A stretch of 64,000 bases of DNA from Bacillota bacterium (GCA_016281935.1 JAEEJN010000089.1:79993-143992), one strand, 5' to 3'. Positions 9,120-18,641 are shown, counted from the stretch's first letter. Numbers and translations are program-made. Notes: generated by a model not told the origin, from the sequence alone.

Positions 9120-9793
9120 GGACACCGAGGATACTGTATGAGGACAACCATATCCTGGTTGTCGTAAAGCCGAAGGGCATGCCCGTGCAGGCGGATGCCT
9201 CCGGGGATGCGGATCTTGCGACGGTCCTCAAAGAGTACATCAAAGTCAAATACCGGAAGCCGGGCGCGGTCTGGCTGGGAATCGTTCACAGGCTTGACCG
9301 GCCGGTCGGAGGCGTTATGGTTTTTGCCCGGACCTCCAAAGCTGCCGCCCGCCTTTCGGACGAGATACGGCGGGGAGAGATGAACAAACGTTATCTCTGC
9401 GTCGCTAAGGGTGAGTTTTCTCCCGGCAGTTGGGAAGACTGGCTGCTGAAAGACAGTGCCACCAACACGTCCCGTACCGTACCGGAAGGCACGGAAGGGG
9501 CAAAAAATGCCAGCCTTATTCAACGTACTATAGCGTATGAACAAGGACTGAGCCTGACGGAGGTTGAGCTTCTGACGGGACGAAGCCATCAGATCCGCGT
9601 ACAGTTCTCCTCAAGAGGACATGCTCTGTGGGGAGATGCCAGATATAACCCGGAATCAAAACCAGGGCAGGATATCGCGCTTTTTGCTGCTGAACTGTCT
9701 TTTACGCACCCTACGACAAAGGAAAGGCTGACCTTCACCGCGAGCCCTGAAGGAGTTCCCTGGAATCTTTTTGAAATCGAAAGGATAGACTGA
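9116..9793 (+). CDS. RluA-family pseudouridine synthase
   Basis: About 225 residues. The catalytic segment HRLDRPVGGVMVFART carries the invariant Asp that attacks the target uridine. The N-terminus (ILYEDNHILVVVKPKGMPVQ) and the C-terminal TGRSHQIRVQF segment are typical of RluA/RluD-type enzymes acting on rRNA or tRNA. No S4 domain precedes the catalytic domain. I prefer GTG at 9116, which overlaps the upstream stop (GTGA) and follows GGAAGGTGG; GTG at 9107 is the alternative. Its own stop overlaps the next ATG. Confidence 0.9.
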   Translation: MRTPRILYEDNHILVVVKPKGMPVQADASGDADLATVLKEYIKVKYRKPGAVWLGIVHRLDRPVGGVMVFARTSKAAARLSDEIRRGEMNKRYLCVAKGEFSPGSWEDWLLKDSATNTSRTVPEGTEGAKNASLIQRTIAYEQGLSLTEVELLTGRSHQIRVQFSSRGHALWGDARYNPESKPGQDIALFAAELSFTHPTTKERLTFTASPEGVPWNLFEIERID

Positions 9794-10110
9794 TGGAAAG
9801 GTACGCTTGGAAAGCCCGCGTTCTGCCGGGAAAACTGGAAGAATACCGTCGCCGTCATGATGAAATCTGGCCGGAACTCGTAGCTGTTCTCAAAGAAGCC
9901 GGGATATGCAACTATACGATCTGGCAGACTGGGGACGAATTGTTCGGCTACTATGAATGCGAGAAAGGTTCCGATTATGCTGCACGCGTGCAGGCGGAAA
10001 GCCCTGTCGTCGATCGGTGGAATCTGTACATGAAGGACGTCATGGAGATGGAGATGGATCCGGTCACTGGTGCGCAGCCCAAAATGGTACAGGTGTTCCG
10101 TCTGGAATAG
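9793..10110 (+). CDS. rhaM: L-rhamnose mutarotase
   Basis: A 105-residue protein of the RhaM/YiiL family, which interconverts alpha and beta L-rhamnose. The conserved RRRHDEIWPEL segment near residue 20 contains the catalytic His, and the family aromatic residues (YTIW, WNLYMKDVM) are present. The length matches the family. It overlaps the pseudouridine synthase by one base (TGATG). No other rhamnose gene is visible in the window, so it is an orphan attached to a translation operon. Confidence 0.88.
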   Translation: MERYAWKARVLPGKLEEYRRRHDEIWPELVAVLKEAGICNYTIWQTGDELFGYYECEKGSDYAARVQAESPVVDRWNLYMKDVMEMEMDPVTGAQPKMVQVFRLE

Positions 10111-10140
10111 AGACCATATGGTCAGGCCGACAAAAAGAAA

Positions 10141-10178
10141 CAGAGCAGAGGGGATAAAACTCCTCTGCTCTGTTTTTT
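10141..10178. terminator. Bidirectional terminator between rhaM and lpd
   Basis: CAGAGCAGAGG and its complement form a stem over 10141-10172, followed by a T run on the plus strand and preceded by an A-rich tract that serves the minus strand. It separates convergent operons. Confidence 0.85.
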
Positions 10179-10208
10179 GCGGGATCCTGTCACAGGCTTT
10201 CGTGAAGA

Positions 10209-11570
10209 TCAGTCTCTGCAGACTTCTGCCGCCATTTCTGATACGGTAGGATGGGGATGGATGACAGATGCGACCTGTCTGGCTGTGAGACCGAGAGACA
10301 CGGCCAGAGCGAATTCTCCGACCAGATCTGTCGCTCTCGGACAGAAAAGCTGTGCGCCGAGGATCCTGTCTGTTTCCTTATCAAAGACTGCTTTGATGAA
10401 TCCGGATTCACCGCTTTCGATCACACATTTTCCGTTGGATCCGGTCAGGACTTTTTTGACCCGGCAGGGGATGCCCTGTGCTTTGGCTTCAGCTTCTGTC
10501 AGCCCGACGGAAGCGATCTCAGGCTGAGTATAGACACAAGCGGGCACGGTATTCATATCTACAGGCAGAGGAAGACCAAGAATCGCCGCAACAGCGTTGC
10601 GCGCCTGTGCTTCTGCTGTGTGTGCCAGCTGCATTGTCCTTGCTCTGGCATCGCCGATCACATATACGTGCGGAATGGAACTGAGTCCGGACTCATCCGT
10701 CAGGATGGCACCGCGCTCCATTTGAGGGATCATATCTGTAAAGAGCCCGTCCGATGCGGCCTTGCGTCCGGTGGCGACGAGAACTCCTTCGGCTTCTGCT
10801 GAGCACTCTTTACCGGCTTTATCCGTATAGCGCACAATCATATGCCCGGGTGTTCCTTCGACAGACGTGACCCTGCAGGAGAGATTGACAGACGCCCCCT
10901 GCTTTTTCAGAAGCAAGGCCAGACGCTGTCCGAATTCTCTGTCCATGGGAGGGAGAAGATGCTCCATGGCTTCAAGGACCGTAATCTGGCTTCCGAGATT
11001 CAGATAGATGGATGCGCACTCACAACCAATAACACCGCCCCCGATGATGATGAGAGAAGAGTAGTACCTGCCGCTGCCTTCGAGGATCTCATTGCTGGTG
11101 CAGACACCGGGAAGATTCAATCCGGGAATCGGCGGAAGGGACGGGACGGAACCTGCCGCGATAATGACATCTTTGGCTTCGTAGATCTCGCCGTCTGCTT
11201 CGATCCTGACATTTTCACTGCCGCATGAGAGAATTTTAGCACTGGAACGGATGACTGTGACCTTGTCGGATTTCATCAGCTTTTCAATGCCCTGGCGAAG
11301 GAATGTGACAACGGAATCTTTCTTTTCGTGCATGACTCGGAAATCATACTCGGATGCTTCCAGACGCAGTCCCCATTCCTGAGCATGAAGAGCGGTCCTG
11401 TACAGTTCACTTCCGTGCAGCAGTGCTTTTGTAGGGATGCATCCTCTGTTCAGACAGGTACCGCCCAAAAGATCTTTTTCAAAAAGGATTACGGACAGGC
11501 CGGCTTTGGCAGCTTCATCTGCTGCCGTATATCCTCCGGGACCTCCGCCGATGACAGCAAGATCATACAT
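10209..11570 (-). CDS. lpdA: Dihydrolipoyl dehydrogenase (E3 / L-protein)
   Basis: A 453-residue flavoprotein that reoxidises the dihydrolipoyl group of GcvH with NAD+. The FAD-binding motif is AVIGGGPGGY at the N-terminus, the redox disulfide is GGTCLNRGCIP (Cys39 and Cys44), a second Rossmann motif IIIGGGVIGCE binds NAD, and HPHPTVSE near the C-terminus holds the catalytic His-Glu pair. I chose ATG at 11570, preceded by GGAGGTAA; it overlaps the end of lplA by 8 nt. It is the last gene of the gcv operon. Confidence 0.95.
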   Translation of the reverse strand: MYDLAVIGGGPGGYTAADEAAKAGLSVILFEKDLLGGTCLNRGCIPTKALLHGSELYRTALHAQEWGLRLEASEYDFRVMHEKKDSVVTFLRQGIEKLMKSDKVTVIRSSAKILSCGSENVRIEADGEIYEAKDVIIAAGSVPSLPPIPGLNLPGVCTSNEILEGSGRYYSSLIIIGGGVIGCECASIYLNLGSQITVLEAMEHLLPPMDREFGQRLALLLKKQGASVNLSCRVTSVEGTPGHMIVRYTDKAGKECSAEAEGVLVATGRKAASDGLFTDMIPQMERGAILTDESGLSSIPHVYVIGDARARTMQLAHTAEAQARNAVAAILGLPLPVDMNTVPACVYTQPEIASVGLTEAEAKAQGIPCRVKKVLTGSNGKCVIESGESGFIKAVFDKETDRILGAQLFCPRATDLVGEFALAVSLGLTARQVASVIHPHPTVSEMAAEVCRD

Positions 11571-12573
11571 GATGGTTACCTCCAATGTTTTGGATCAGAT
11601 GGATCAGCACGCGCCCCGCGGGCGAATCTGCATCTTTTCCCAGTTTCTGCACAGCTGCTTCGGTATTTACAGGACAGTCTGTCAGTTTATGAGAGATCGT
11701 GAAATCAAAATCCGTTTCCAGTGTATCCGATGAAAACAGTGTTTTTCGGAAAACAGGAGTTCCGCCGCATGAGCTGACCGTTTCATAATCCAGGCGGAAG
11801 AGACCTTCCGGGAACATGGATTCCGTATGATGCGGCAACGGACCGGAATCGCGCCAGATCCATGAAGGGGATGCGAAAACCGCTCTTTCATGGGAGATCG
11901 TTTCCGAGTCGATGATTGATTCCGGAAGCTGATTGCACGGCAGGCCGTATACACGCGAGAAAGCCAGCTCTAAAGCTTCTGCCATACGCATGACCGTAAG
12001 GTCAGGGCAGATCTCCTGAAGATTCATGACCCGAGACCGTACGGAAGGCACTCCGCTTTTCTGCATTTTAAAAGGGGAGACGTGCAGATAATCAGACAGA
12101 CGTGACTGATCGACGGAGATCATGACCGTCCCGTGATGGAAAGCAGCGCCTCCGGAACGGTAATAAGCATGTCCGGAGAACTTTCTTCCCTCACAGATGA
12201 GATCGTTCCGTCCCGTCCTTTCCGCATGTATCCCGAAACTGCGCACGGCCTCCAGTATGACTTCCGTTTCTTTCTGCCGATCGGAATCATCCGTCGAGGA
12301 AAGAAATGTGAAATTCAAATTGCCCAGATCATGGAAGACAGCGCCGCCGCCGGACAGTCTGCGGGCCAGGTGGGCTCCGTCTTTTTCAAGACGCGAAGGA
12401 TCGCATTCGGCCCAGGCATTCTGGTTTCTTCCGATTACGACTGTTTTTTCATTCTGCCAGAGATACAGGATACACTGGCCCTTTTGAACTGTCTGCAGAA
12501 GACCTTTCTCCAGGGCCAGGTTCCGGTATGGATCCGTACTCTCCGTACGGATCAAGTAAAGAGTACGGATCAT
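11563..12573 (-). CDS. lplA: Lipoate-protein ligase A
   Basis: About 336 residues. It attaches lipoate to the GcvH lysine. The conserved RRLSGGGAVFHDLGNLNFTF segment (about 72-91) binds lipoyl-AMP, and the C-terminal accessory domain is present. ATG at 12573 is preferred over TTG at 12576; no strong ribosome binding site is visible, so initiation probably depends on translation of gcvPB, whose stop is 9 bp upstream. Its place between the P-protein and E3 genes suggests dedication to the glycine cleavage system. Confidence 0.93.
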   Translation of the reverse strand: MIRTLYLIRTESTDPYRNLALEKGLLQTVQKGQCILYLWQNEKTVVIGRNQNAWAECDPSRLEKDGAHLARRLSGGGAVFHDLGNLNFTFLSSTDDSDRQKETEVILEAVRSFGIHAERTGRNDLICEGRKFSGHAYYRSGGAAFHHGTVMISVDQSRLSDYLHVSPFKMQKSGVPSVRSRVMNLQEICPDLTVMRMAEALELAFSRVYGLPCNQLPESIIDSETISHERAVFASPSWIWRDSGPLPHHTESMFPEGLFRLDYETVSSCGGTPVFRKTLFSSDTLETDFDFTISHKLTDCPVNTEAAVQKLGKDADSPAGRVLIHLIQNIGGNHHV

Positions 12574-12582
12574 CAATGAGGA

Positions 12583-14025
12583 TCAATTTTCGTCAAAGAG
12601 GTACTTGAGGATCGGTTTGCGGGCAGCCAGGACGTCGTCAGGCCGCGTGATCGTCTTCGTCAGAGGCGCAGCATGCAGCATTTCTGGCTGTTCATGTGCT
12701 TCTTTCCAGATTTGGATCAGCGCGTCACAGGCAGCATCCAGCGTTTCCTGAGATTCAGTTTCTGTCGGTTCGATCATGAGCGCCTCATGTACGATAAGAG
12801 GGAAATACATTGTCGGCGGATGAATACCGAAGTCCAGAAGCCTTTTGGCTACATCCATGGCATTGACGCCTGTTTCCGCTTTCAGGGGCCCTATGTCCAT
12901 GACGAATTCGTGCATGCAGGGCTGCGGATAAGGCATGGTATAGTACTCACTCAGCCGTTTCATCATGTAATTGGCGTTCAGCACAGCACCTTCCGATGCC
13001 TCGGGAATGCCCTTGCGGCCAAGTGTCAGGATGTAGGTCAGTGCTCGTACGACCACAAGGAAATTGCCGTAGAAACTGCGCACTCTTCCCATCGTCTGTT
13101 CCGGATCGAAAAGGCTGTACTTTCCGTTCTCTTCTCTGACACGAGAAGAGGGAAGGAAGGGAGCAAGGAAAGCTTTGCAGCCTACAGGACCCGAACCGGG
13201 GCCTCCGCCGCCGTGAGGCGTGGAGAATGTCTTGTGCAGATTGACATGCACGCAGTCAAAGCCCATGTCTCCGGGACGGGCCTGCCCCATGACGGCATTC
13301 AGGTTTGCACCGTCATAGTAGCAAAGGCCGCCGGCTTCATGAACTGTCTTTGTGATCTCGAGGATGTTTGGATCAAACAACCCCAGCGTGTTGGGATTTG
13401 TGAGCATGAGACCGGCAGTATCAGGACCCACGGCGTTTTTCAGAGCCTGAAGGTCTACACCGCCTTCCGGGTTGGAAGGAATGGATACGACCGAGAAACC
13501 TGCCATGACGGCAGATGCAGGATTCGTGCCGTGAGCCGAGTCGGGAACGATGATCTTGGTGCGCTGGGCAAGTTCTCCGCGCGTTTCATGATACTTGCGG
13601 ATCAGAAGCAGTCCTGTATATTCACCATGAGCACCTGCAGCGGGCTGCATCGTCATGGCATCCATTCCCGTGATCTCAGCAATCAGCTTCTCCGTATCAT
13701 ACAGGACGCGGAGAGCACCCTGAACGGTCTCTGCCGGCTGAAGAGGATGGATCTGAACAAAACCGGGAAGGGAAGATGCCGCTTCATTCACGCGGGGATT
13801 GTATTTCATCGTGCAGGATCCAAGGGGATAGAAGCCGCAGTTCACACCGTAGGTTTCCTTGGAAAGGGCCGTATAGTGACGGTCAAGATCAACTTCTGCC
13901 ATTTCGGGCAGCCGCGGTGCGCTGCTGCGCAGACAGGCCGGATCCAGAGCATATTCCGGTACGTCACAGACGGGGATGAGGCATTCACCGCGTCCAGGAC
14001 GGCTTTCTTCAAACAGAAGCTTCAT
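12583..14025 (-). CDS. gcvPB: Glycine dehydrogenase (decarboxylating) subunit 2
   Basis: A 480-residue PLP subunit of the P-protein. The PLP lysine lies in VHVNLHKTFSTPHGGGGPG, and PLGSCTMKYNP is a family signature. With GcvPA it decarboxylates glycine and passes the aminomethyl group to lipoyl-GcvH. ATG at 14025 follows AAGGAGG and overlaps the gcvPA stop (ATGA), so the two subunits are translationally coupled. The split two-subunit form is usual in Firmicutes. Confidence 0.96.
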   Translation of the reverse strand: MKLLFEESRPGRGECLIPVCDVPEYALDPACLRSSAPRLPEMAEVDLDRHYTALSKETYGVNCGFYPLGSCTMKYNPRVNEAASSLPGFVQIHPLQPAETVQGALRVLYDTEKLIAEITGMDAMTMQPAAGAHGEYTGLLLIRKYHETRGELAQRTKIIVPDSAHGTNPASAVMAGFSVVSIPSNPEGGVDLQALKNAVGPDTAGLMLTNPNTLGLFDPNILEITKTVHEAGGLCYYDGANLNAVMGQARPGDMGFDCVHVNLHKTFSTPHGGGGPGSGPVGCKAFLAPFLPSSRVREENGKYSLFDPEQTMGRVRSFYGNFLVVVRALTYILTLGRKGIPEASEGAVLNANYMMKRLSEYYTMPYPQPCMHEFVMDIGPLKAETGVNAMDVAKRLLDFGIHPPTMYFPLIVHEALMIEPTETESQETLDAACDALIQIWKEAHEQPEMLHAAPLTKTITRPDDVLAARKPILKYLFDEN

Positions 14026-15338
14026 CGCACTGCCTCCTTAACCAGGTCGACCAGACGGTCGATTTCCTTTTTGCCATTCAATTCCGTGGCGCACCACAGG
14101 ATACCGCCTTCGATCGGGAGACCTCCCAAAATGCCCTGTTCCGCTAGCTTTTCGTTCAGGATGATTGGGTCGATGGGACAGGTCATCAGAAATTCGTGGA
14201 AGAATTCACTGTCTTCCACAAGAGCAAATCCCTCAATCTCTGAAAGCCGGGCCGCGAGGTAATGGGCATGGGAGACGGAATTCAATGCGACTCGACGGAG
14301 CCCTTCCGGTCCTACGGCAGCCAGATAGACGGAAGCGGTCATGGCACAGAGAGCTTCATTGGAGCAGATGTTGGATGAGGCTTTTTCTCTGCGGATGTGC
14401 TGTTCACGGGCCTGAAGCGTAAGAACGTAAGCTCTGCGTCCCTGGGTATCCTCGGTTTGTCCGACGATGCGTCCGGGAAGTTTGCGCATGAGTTCTTTCG
14501 TCGTGGCCATGAATCCCAGATACGGTCCTCCAAAGGAAAGGGGAAGTCCGAGAGGCTGGCCTTCACCGCATGCGATATCGGCTCCGTATTCTCCGGGAGT
14601 CTTCAGAAGACCGAGAGAAATGGGATTGACGTTCATGACGGCTTTGGCTCCGGCCTCGTGCGTGATGCCGATCAGCGTTTCTGCGTCTTCCAGGATCCCA
14701 AAATAGTTAGGCTGCTGGAAGCAGACGCTCGCACATTCCGAATCCAACAGTTTCCGGAGAGCTTCCGGATCTGTTGCATGGTTTTTCATAGGTATGACGG
14801 TGAGAGGCACGTTGCGGGACTCGCAGTATGTCTGTACCACGGTCAGTACGTCGGGATTGACTGCTTCGGAAATGAGGACCTTTTTCTTCCTGCGTCCGTC
14901 GACGTTCATGAGAACGGATTCGGCAGCAGCAACGGCACCGTCATAGACGGAAGCGTTGGAGACTTCCATCCCGGTCAGTTCGCAGATCTGTGTCTGGTAT
15001 TCGAAAATCGACTGAAGAACTCCTTGGCTGATCTCCGCCTGATAAGGAGTGTAGGCGGTCACGAACTCTTCTTTGGTCGTAACTGTCGTTACGATGGAAG
15101 GAATGTAATGACGATAGGCACCGGCTCCGCGGAACACAGAAGCGAATACTCTGTTCTCACCTGCAAGTGAAGCCATTCTGGCACTGACTTCCATTTCAGT
15201 CAGCCCGTCAGGCAGATTGAGATCGTGAATGCGCGCTTCAGGAGGAATGCAGGAAAAGAGTTCATCCGGAGATCCCATTCCTACAGTCTTCAGCATTCGG
15301 GCGCGTTCTTCTTCAGTGGAAGGAATATAGCTTCCCAT
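14022..15338 (-). CDS. gcvPA: Glycine dehydrogenase (decarboxylating) subunit 1
   Basis: A 438-residue partner of GcvPB in the heterotetrameric P-protein. Typical segments: YIPSTEEERARML at the N-terminus, RGAGAYRHYIPS, TAYTPYQAEISQGVLQ and SNICSNEALCA. It lacks the PLP-binding lysine, which is in subunit 2. ATG at 15338 follows AAGGAGT; the gcvH stop lies 5 bp upstream. Confidence 0.96.
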   Translation of the reverse strand: MGSYIPSTEEERARMLKTVGMGSPDELFSCIPPEARIHDLNLPDGLTEMEVSARMASLAGENRVFASVFRGAGAYRHYIPSIVTTVTTKEEFVTAYTPYQAEISQGVLQSIFEYQTQICELTGMEVSNASVYDGAVAAAESVLMNVDGRRKKKVLISEAVNPDVLTVVQTYCESRNVPLTVIPMKNHATDPEALRKLLDSECASVCFQQPNYFGILEDAETLIGITHEAGAKAVMNVNPISLGLLKTPGEYGADIACGEGQPLGLPLSFGGPYLGFMATTKELMRKLPGRIVGQTEDTQGRRAYVLTLQAREQHIRREKASSNICSNEALCAMTASVYLAAVGPEGLRRVALNSVSHAHYLAARLSEIEGFALVEDSEFFHEFLMTCPIDPIILNEKLAEQGILGGLPIEGGILWCATELNGKKEIDRLVDLVKEAVR

Positions 15339-15343
15339 CCGCT

Positions 15344-15727
15344 TTACTCCTTTTCAGATTCACAGTGCTGGGCATAGGCGGCAGCATCCATCAGTTCGAC
15401 GCGCTCTGAGATGTCAGAGACACGGATCAGCCAGGCATCGTACGGAGCTTCGTTGACCAGAGCAGGGTTATCGAGAAGTTCCTCGTTCACGGATTCAACT
15501 GTTCCGCTGACAGGAGAGAAGACCTCGGCGACAGCTTTCACGGATTCGACGTCCGCGAAAGATTCACCTGCAGTTACAGCATCACCGACGGCGGGGAGAT
15601 TGATGAAGACGATATCGCCCATGGCATCCTGCGCAAAGTCGCTCAGGCCGATCGTAGCGATCCCGCTCTCTTCACTGATCCATTCATGGCTGTTGGTGTA
15701 TTTGACGTTTTCAGGGATGTTGCTCAT
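15344..15727 (-). CDS. gcvH: Glycine cleavage system H protein
   Basis: A 127-residue lipoyl carrier. The lipoylated lysine is Lys64 in ESVKAVAEVFSP, with the family hairpin FADVESVK. It shuttles the aminomethyl intermediate between P, T and L proteins. The N-terminal HEWI segment is typical. ATG at 15727 follows GGAGG. Second gene of the operon. Confidence 0.97.
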   Translation of the reverse strand: MSNIPENVKYTNSHEWISEESGIATIGLSDFAQDAMGDIVFINLPAVGDAVTAGESFADVESVKAVAEVFSPVSGTVESVNEELLDNPALVNEAPYDAWLIRVSDISERVELMDAAAYAQHCESEKE

Positions 15728-15750
15728 GAGATGTTTCCTCCGTATCTGTG

Positions 15751-16842
15751 TTATTTCGTTTCGGTCTTATAGAAAACGTAAGGGACGACCTGGCAGGTGA
15801 CCCGCCGTCCGCGTACGTCTGCTTCCACTTCCGTGCCGATTGCACTGTACGCTCGATCAACTAAGGCCATGGCGACAGGTTTGCCGATATAGGGGCAGTG
15901 TGTGCCTGAAGTGCTGTGCCCGATCAGAGTATCTCCGACATAGAGGTCCTGATGTTCACGTACGATGCCTCTGCCTGTGATCTCAAGGCCGACACGCACC
16001 CGCGTCGGTTCGCCTTTGGCAATCAGTGCTTCACGGCCGATGAATTCCGCTTTGTCCAGTTTAACGCCAAAACCAAGTCCTGCTTCAAGGGGAGAGATCT
16101 CTTCGTCCATCTCATGACCGTAAAGCGGCATGCCCGCTTCCAGACGAAGCGTATCGCGAGCACCCAATCCGCAGGGAATCAGTCCAAAGGGCTCTCCGGT
16201 ACGGCGAAGGAGACGCCAGAGTTTTTCAGCATTCTCGTTGGCAGTGTAGATCTCATAACCGAGTTCACCTGTATAGCCGGTACGGGAGATCATGCATTCC
16301 ATATCTTCAATCATGATACCGCGTTTGGCTGTGTAATAGCCTTTAGGAATCTGGTTTTCCGGTACGAGGCGGGAGAGGATGTCTCTGGAACGGGGGCCCT
16401 GGAGAGCAATCTCCGCAGTGACGGGGGAGAGGTCTTCGGCTTCTGTGCCCGGCAGAAGATTTGCGCAGATATGGGCATAATCCTTATCCTTGTTGGAGGC
16501 GTTCACGACGGCGAGATAATCTTCATCACCGAACTTGTAGATGATCAGATCATCCACACAGCCGCCCTTTTCGTTGCACATGACCGTATAGCGGACCTTT
16601 CCGATCTTCATGTTTGTGAAATCGTTGGTCATGATGTGATTCAGTGTCTGAAGGGCTGTGGGGCCGGTGAACCGGATCTCGCCCATGTGAGAGACATCGA
16701 ACATCCCGCAGGCTTCCCGCACTGCCATGTGTTCGCGAATGACGCCGGTACCGTACTGAACGGGGAGAAGGTATCCGGCAAAAGGCACGATTTTTCCGCC
16801 CTCTTCTTCATGGATGGCGTACAGCGGTGTTTTTTTCTCCAT
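15751..16842 (-). CDS. gcvT: Glycine cleavage system T protein (aminomethyltransferase)
   Basis: A 363-residue tetrahydrofolate-dependent enzyme that releases ammonia and forms methylene-THF. Family landmarks: VPFAGYLLPVQY, FDVSHMGEI (with the catalytic Asp region), SRTGYTGELGYEIY and RLEAGMPLYGHE. I chose ATG at 16842 because AAAGGAGAC lies just upstream; the open frame begins further up inside the riboswitch terminator. First gene of the operon, directly behind the glycine riboswitch. Confidence 0.96.
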   Translation of the reverse strand: MEKKTPLYAIHEEEGGKIVPFAGYLLPVQYGTGVIREHMAVREACGMFDVSHMGEIRFTGPTALQTLNHIMTNDFTNMKIGKVRYTVMCNEKGGCVDDLIIYKFGDEDYLAVVNASNKDKDYAHICANLLPGTEAEDLSPVTAEIALQGPRSRDILSRLVPENQIPKGYYTAKRGIMIEDMECMISRTGYTGELGYEIYTANENAEKLWRLLRRTGEPFGLIPCGLGARDTLRLEAGMPLYGHEMDEEISPLEAGLGFGVKLDKAEFIGREALIAKGEPTRVRVGLEITGRGIVREHQDLYVGDTLIGHSTSGTHCPYIGKPVAMALVDRAYSAIGTEVEADVRGRRVTCQVVPYVFYKTETK

Positions 16843-16860
16843 TTTGTCTCCTTTCAAACG

Positions 16861-17066
16861 AAAAAGGGCGCAAAGCATCCCATGCTTTTTGCCCCTGTGT
16901 GGAACCTGAAAGATTCTCCGCCGATCATGTACCGGAATCGGGATCCCGGCGGATTGCTTCTTCGGTGCGCCTGAGCGCTCTCCCGAGTTTCGTCCGGAGC
17001 CGGTCCTTTTGCCTGAGAGTGATTGCGGCCCCTTCGGCGCCGGTGTGTCCGGTCTCTCCCAACTCC
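16861..17066 (-). promoter_or_regulatory. Tandem glycine riboswitch with terminator
   Basis: Read on the minus strand there are two aptamers. The first has GGGAGAG, GCCGAAGGGGCAA and CTCAGGCAAAAGGACC. The second has CGGGAGAG, CACCGAAGAAGCAA and TTTCAGGTTCCACAC. They are followed by a stem with arms GGGC..AAAGCAT and ATGCTTT..GCCC (16866-16894) and a T run (16861-16865), the expression platform. Glycine binding is known to favour readthrough into gcv genes in Firmicutes. Confidence 0.94.
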
Positions 17067-17096
17067 ATCATCCGAATATGCACTTTTCACCTTCCT

Positions 17097-17125
17097 AGGA
17101 TACAATGATAAGCCGGATTTGTCAA
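17097..17125 (-). promoter_or_regulatory. Promoter of the gcv operon
   Basis: On the minus strand TTGACA (17125-17120), a 17-bp spacer and TATCCT (17102-17097). The transcript would start near 17090, just ahead of the first glycine aptamer. Confidence 0.75.
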
Positions 17126-17149
17126 TGACGAAAGGCTGTTCCGACAACC

Positions 17150-17178
17150 TTGTTCTTGGTTCTTCCGGATGCTATAAT
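17150..17178 (+). promoter_or_regulatory. Promoter of tldD-tldE
   Basis: TTGTTC at 17150-17155, a 17-bp spacer and TATAAT at 17173-17178. It is divergent from the gcv promoter about 50 bp away. The leader of about 60 nt includes a small TCGGAATCTCCGA hairpin. Confidence 0.65.
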
Positions 17179-17245
17179 AGACACAAGTTTTTTCGGAATC
17201 TCCGAAAAAAAGCCTGTTTAGCAAACAAAAAGGAAGGATGTAAGC

Positions 17246-18631
17246 ATGCTGCCACAGGAACATGTAGCCAGAGCTTTGCAAAAGGCTCTTTCGACCGGCG
17301 GCGATTTCGCTGAACTGTATGCGGAAGACGCACGCACCAACTCGCTGACCATGATCGGAGGCGCGCTTGAGGACGCAGTCGCAGGGAGAGATCATGGAGC
17401 GGGGATCCGTGTCTTCAAAGGCAAGGATACCGTATATGTCTATACAAATGATACTTCATTGGAAGGTCTGCTTTCTGCAGCGGAACAGGCAGCACAGGCT
17501 GTTGCGAGCGACAGGGTCAGGGTGCCGGATCTTGTGCTGGCGCACCGTGTTCTGACAGAAAACCATCCTGTAAGGGAATGGCCTTATAACGTGGCTACAC
17601 CTGAAAAACTGGACTTTCTCCGCGCAGGTCATGCTGCCATGAAAGCATATTCTCCTGAGATTACACAGACACAGGTCCTCTATTCGGATGTGACGCAGCA
17701 CGTTCTGATCGCCAATTCTCAGGGACTGTGGGTAGAAGATGACCGTACGCGCATCCGCCTGCATCAGTATGCTGTGGCATCTTCGAACGGTCAGACCCAG
17801 ACAGGGCATGTGGGTCCAGGCTTCAATGCCGGATTCGAATCCATACGCGGACTGGACGTGGAAGCCGATGGCAGAAATGCAGCCCGCCAGGCAGTAACAA
17901 TGCTTCATGCCGATTATTGTCCGGCAGGCCGCATGCCCGTAGCGATCGAAAACGGATTCGGCGGGGTGATTTTCCATGAAGCTTGCGGACATGCACTGGA
18001 AGCGACGTCTGTCGGCAAAGGCAATTCCGTATTCTGTGGGAAACTCGGACAGCAGATTGCCGATCTTCGTGTGACTGCTGTTGATGACGGTACGATGCCC
18101 AACGCCTGGGGGTCCAGAAATATCGATGACGAAGGACAGCCGACAAGAAGAAACGTACTGATCGAAAAAGGTATCCTGAAAAGCTATCTCGTCGACAGGC
18201 TTGGGGCAATGCGACTGAAGCTTGAAGCAAACGGATGTGCCAGAAGGCAGAATTATGCTTTTGCGCCTACATCGAGAATGAGCAATACCTTCATTGCTCC
18301 CGGTGAGGATGATGACAATGAGATCATTTCAACGATGGGCGATGGACTGTACTGCGCTTCCATGGGCGGCGGTTCCGTGAATCCTCTGACCGGCGATTTC
18401 AACTTTGCGGTGAATGAAGCCTATCTTGTGCGGGATGGAAAGATCACAGTTCCCGTGCGCGGGGCAACTCTGATCGGCAAGGGATCGGAAATACTCTGGA
18501 AAATCGACAGAGTCGGAAAACACATGCTGACCGGTCAGGGCATGTGCGGTTCTCTTTCCGGAAGCATTCCCGCCGATGTGGGCCAGCCCCTGATCCGCGT
18601 GAGCGAGATCACTGTAGGCGGACGGAAATAG
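17246..18631 (+). CDS. tldD: TldD-type metalloprotease
   Basis: A 461-residue U62-family peptidase subunit. The metal-binding HExxxH motif is HEACGH at residues 244-248, inside the conserved GFGGVIFHEACGHALEAT segment. TldD/TldE heterodimers degrade unfolded peptides and mature some ribosomal peptides such as microcin B17. ATG at 17246 follows GGAAGG. Its partner tldE starts 7-10 bp after its stop. No RiPP precursor gene is visible nearby, so a general peptide-turnover role is more likely. Confidence 0.94.
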   Translation: MLPQEHVARALQKALSTGGDFAELYAEDARTNSLTMIGGALEDAVAGRDHGAGIRVFKGKDTVYVYTNDTSLEGLLSAAEQAAQAVASDRVRVPDLVLAHRVLTENHPVREWPYNVATPEKLDFLRAGHAAMKAYSPEITQTQVLYSDVTQHVLIANSQGLWVEDDRTRIRLHQYAVASSNGQTQTGHVGPGFNAGFESIRGLDVEADGRNAARQAVTMLHADYCPAGRMPVAIENGFGGVIFHEACGHALEATSVGKGNSVFCGKLGQQIADLRVTAVDDGTMPNAWGSRNIDDEGQPTRRNVLIEKGILKSYLVDRLGAMRLKLEANGCARRQNYAFAPTSRMSNTFIAPGEDDDNEIISTMGDGLYCASMGGGSVNPLTGDFNFAVNEAYLVRDGKITVPVRGATLIGKGSEILWKIDRVGKHMLTGQGMCGSLSGSIPADVGQPLIRVSEITVGGRK

Positions 18632-18641
18632 GAGGCAGATG

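Noticed and set aside
12673..14262. 529-codon plus-strand open frame opposite gcvPB
   Set aside because: Antisense to a conserved PLP enzyme; no domain and no start signals.
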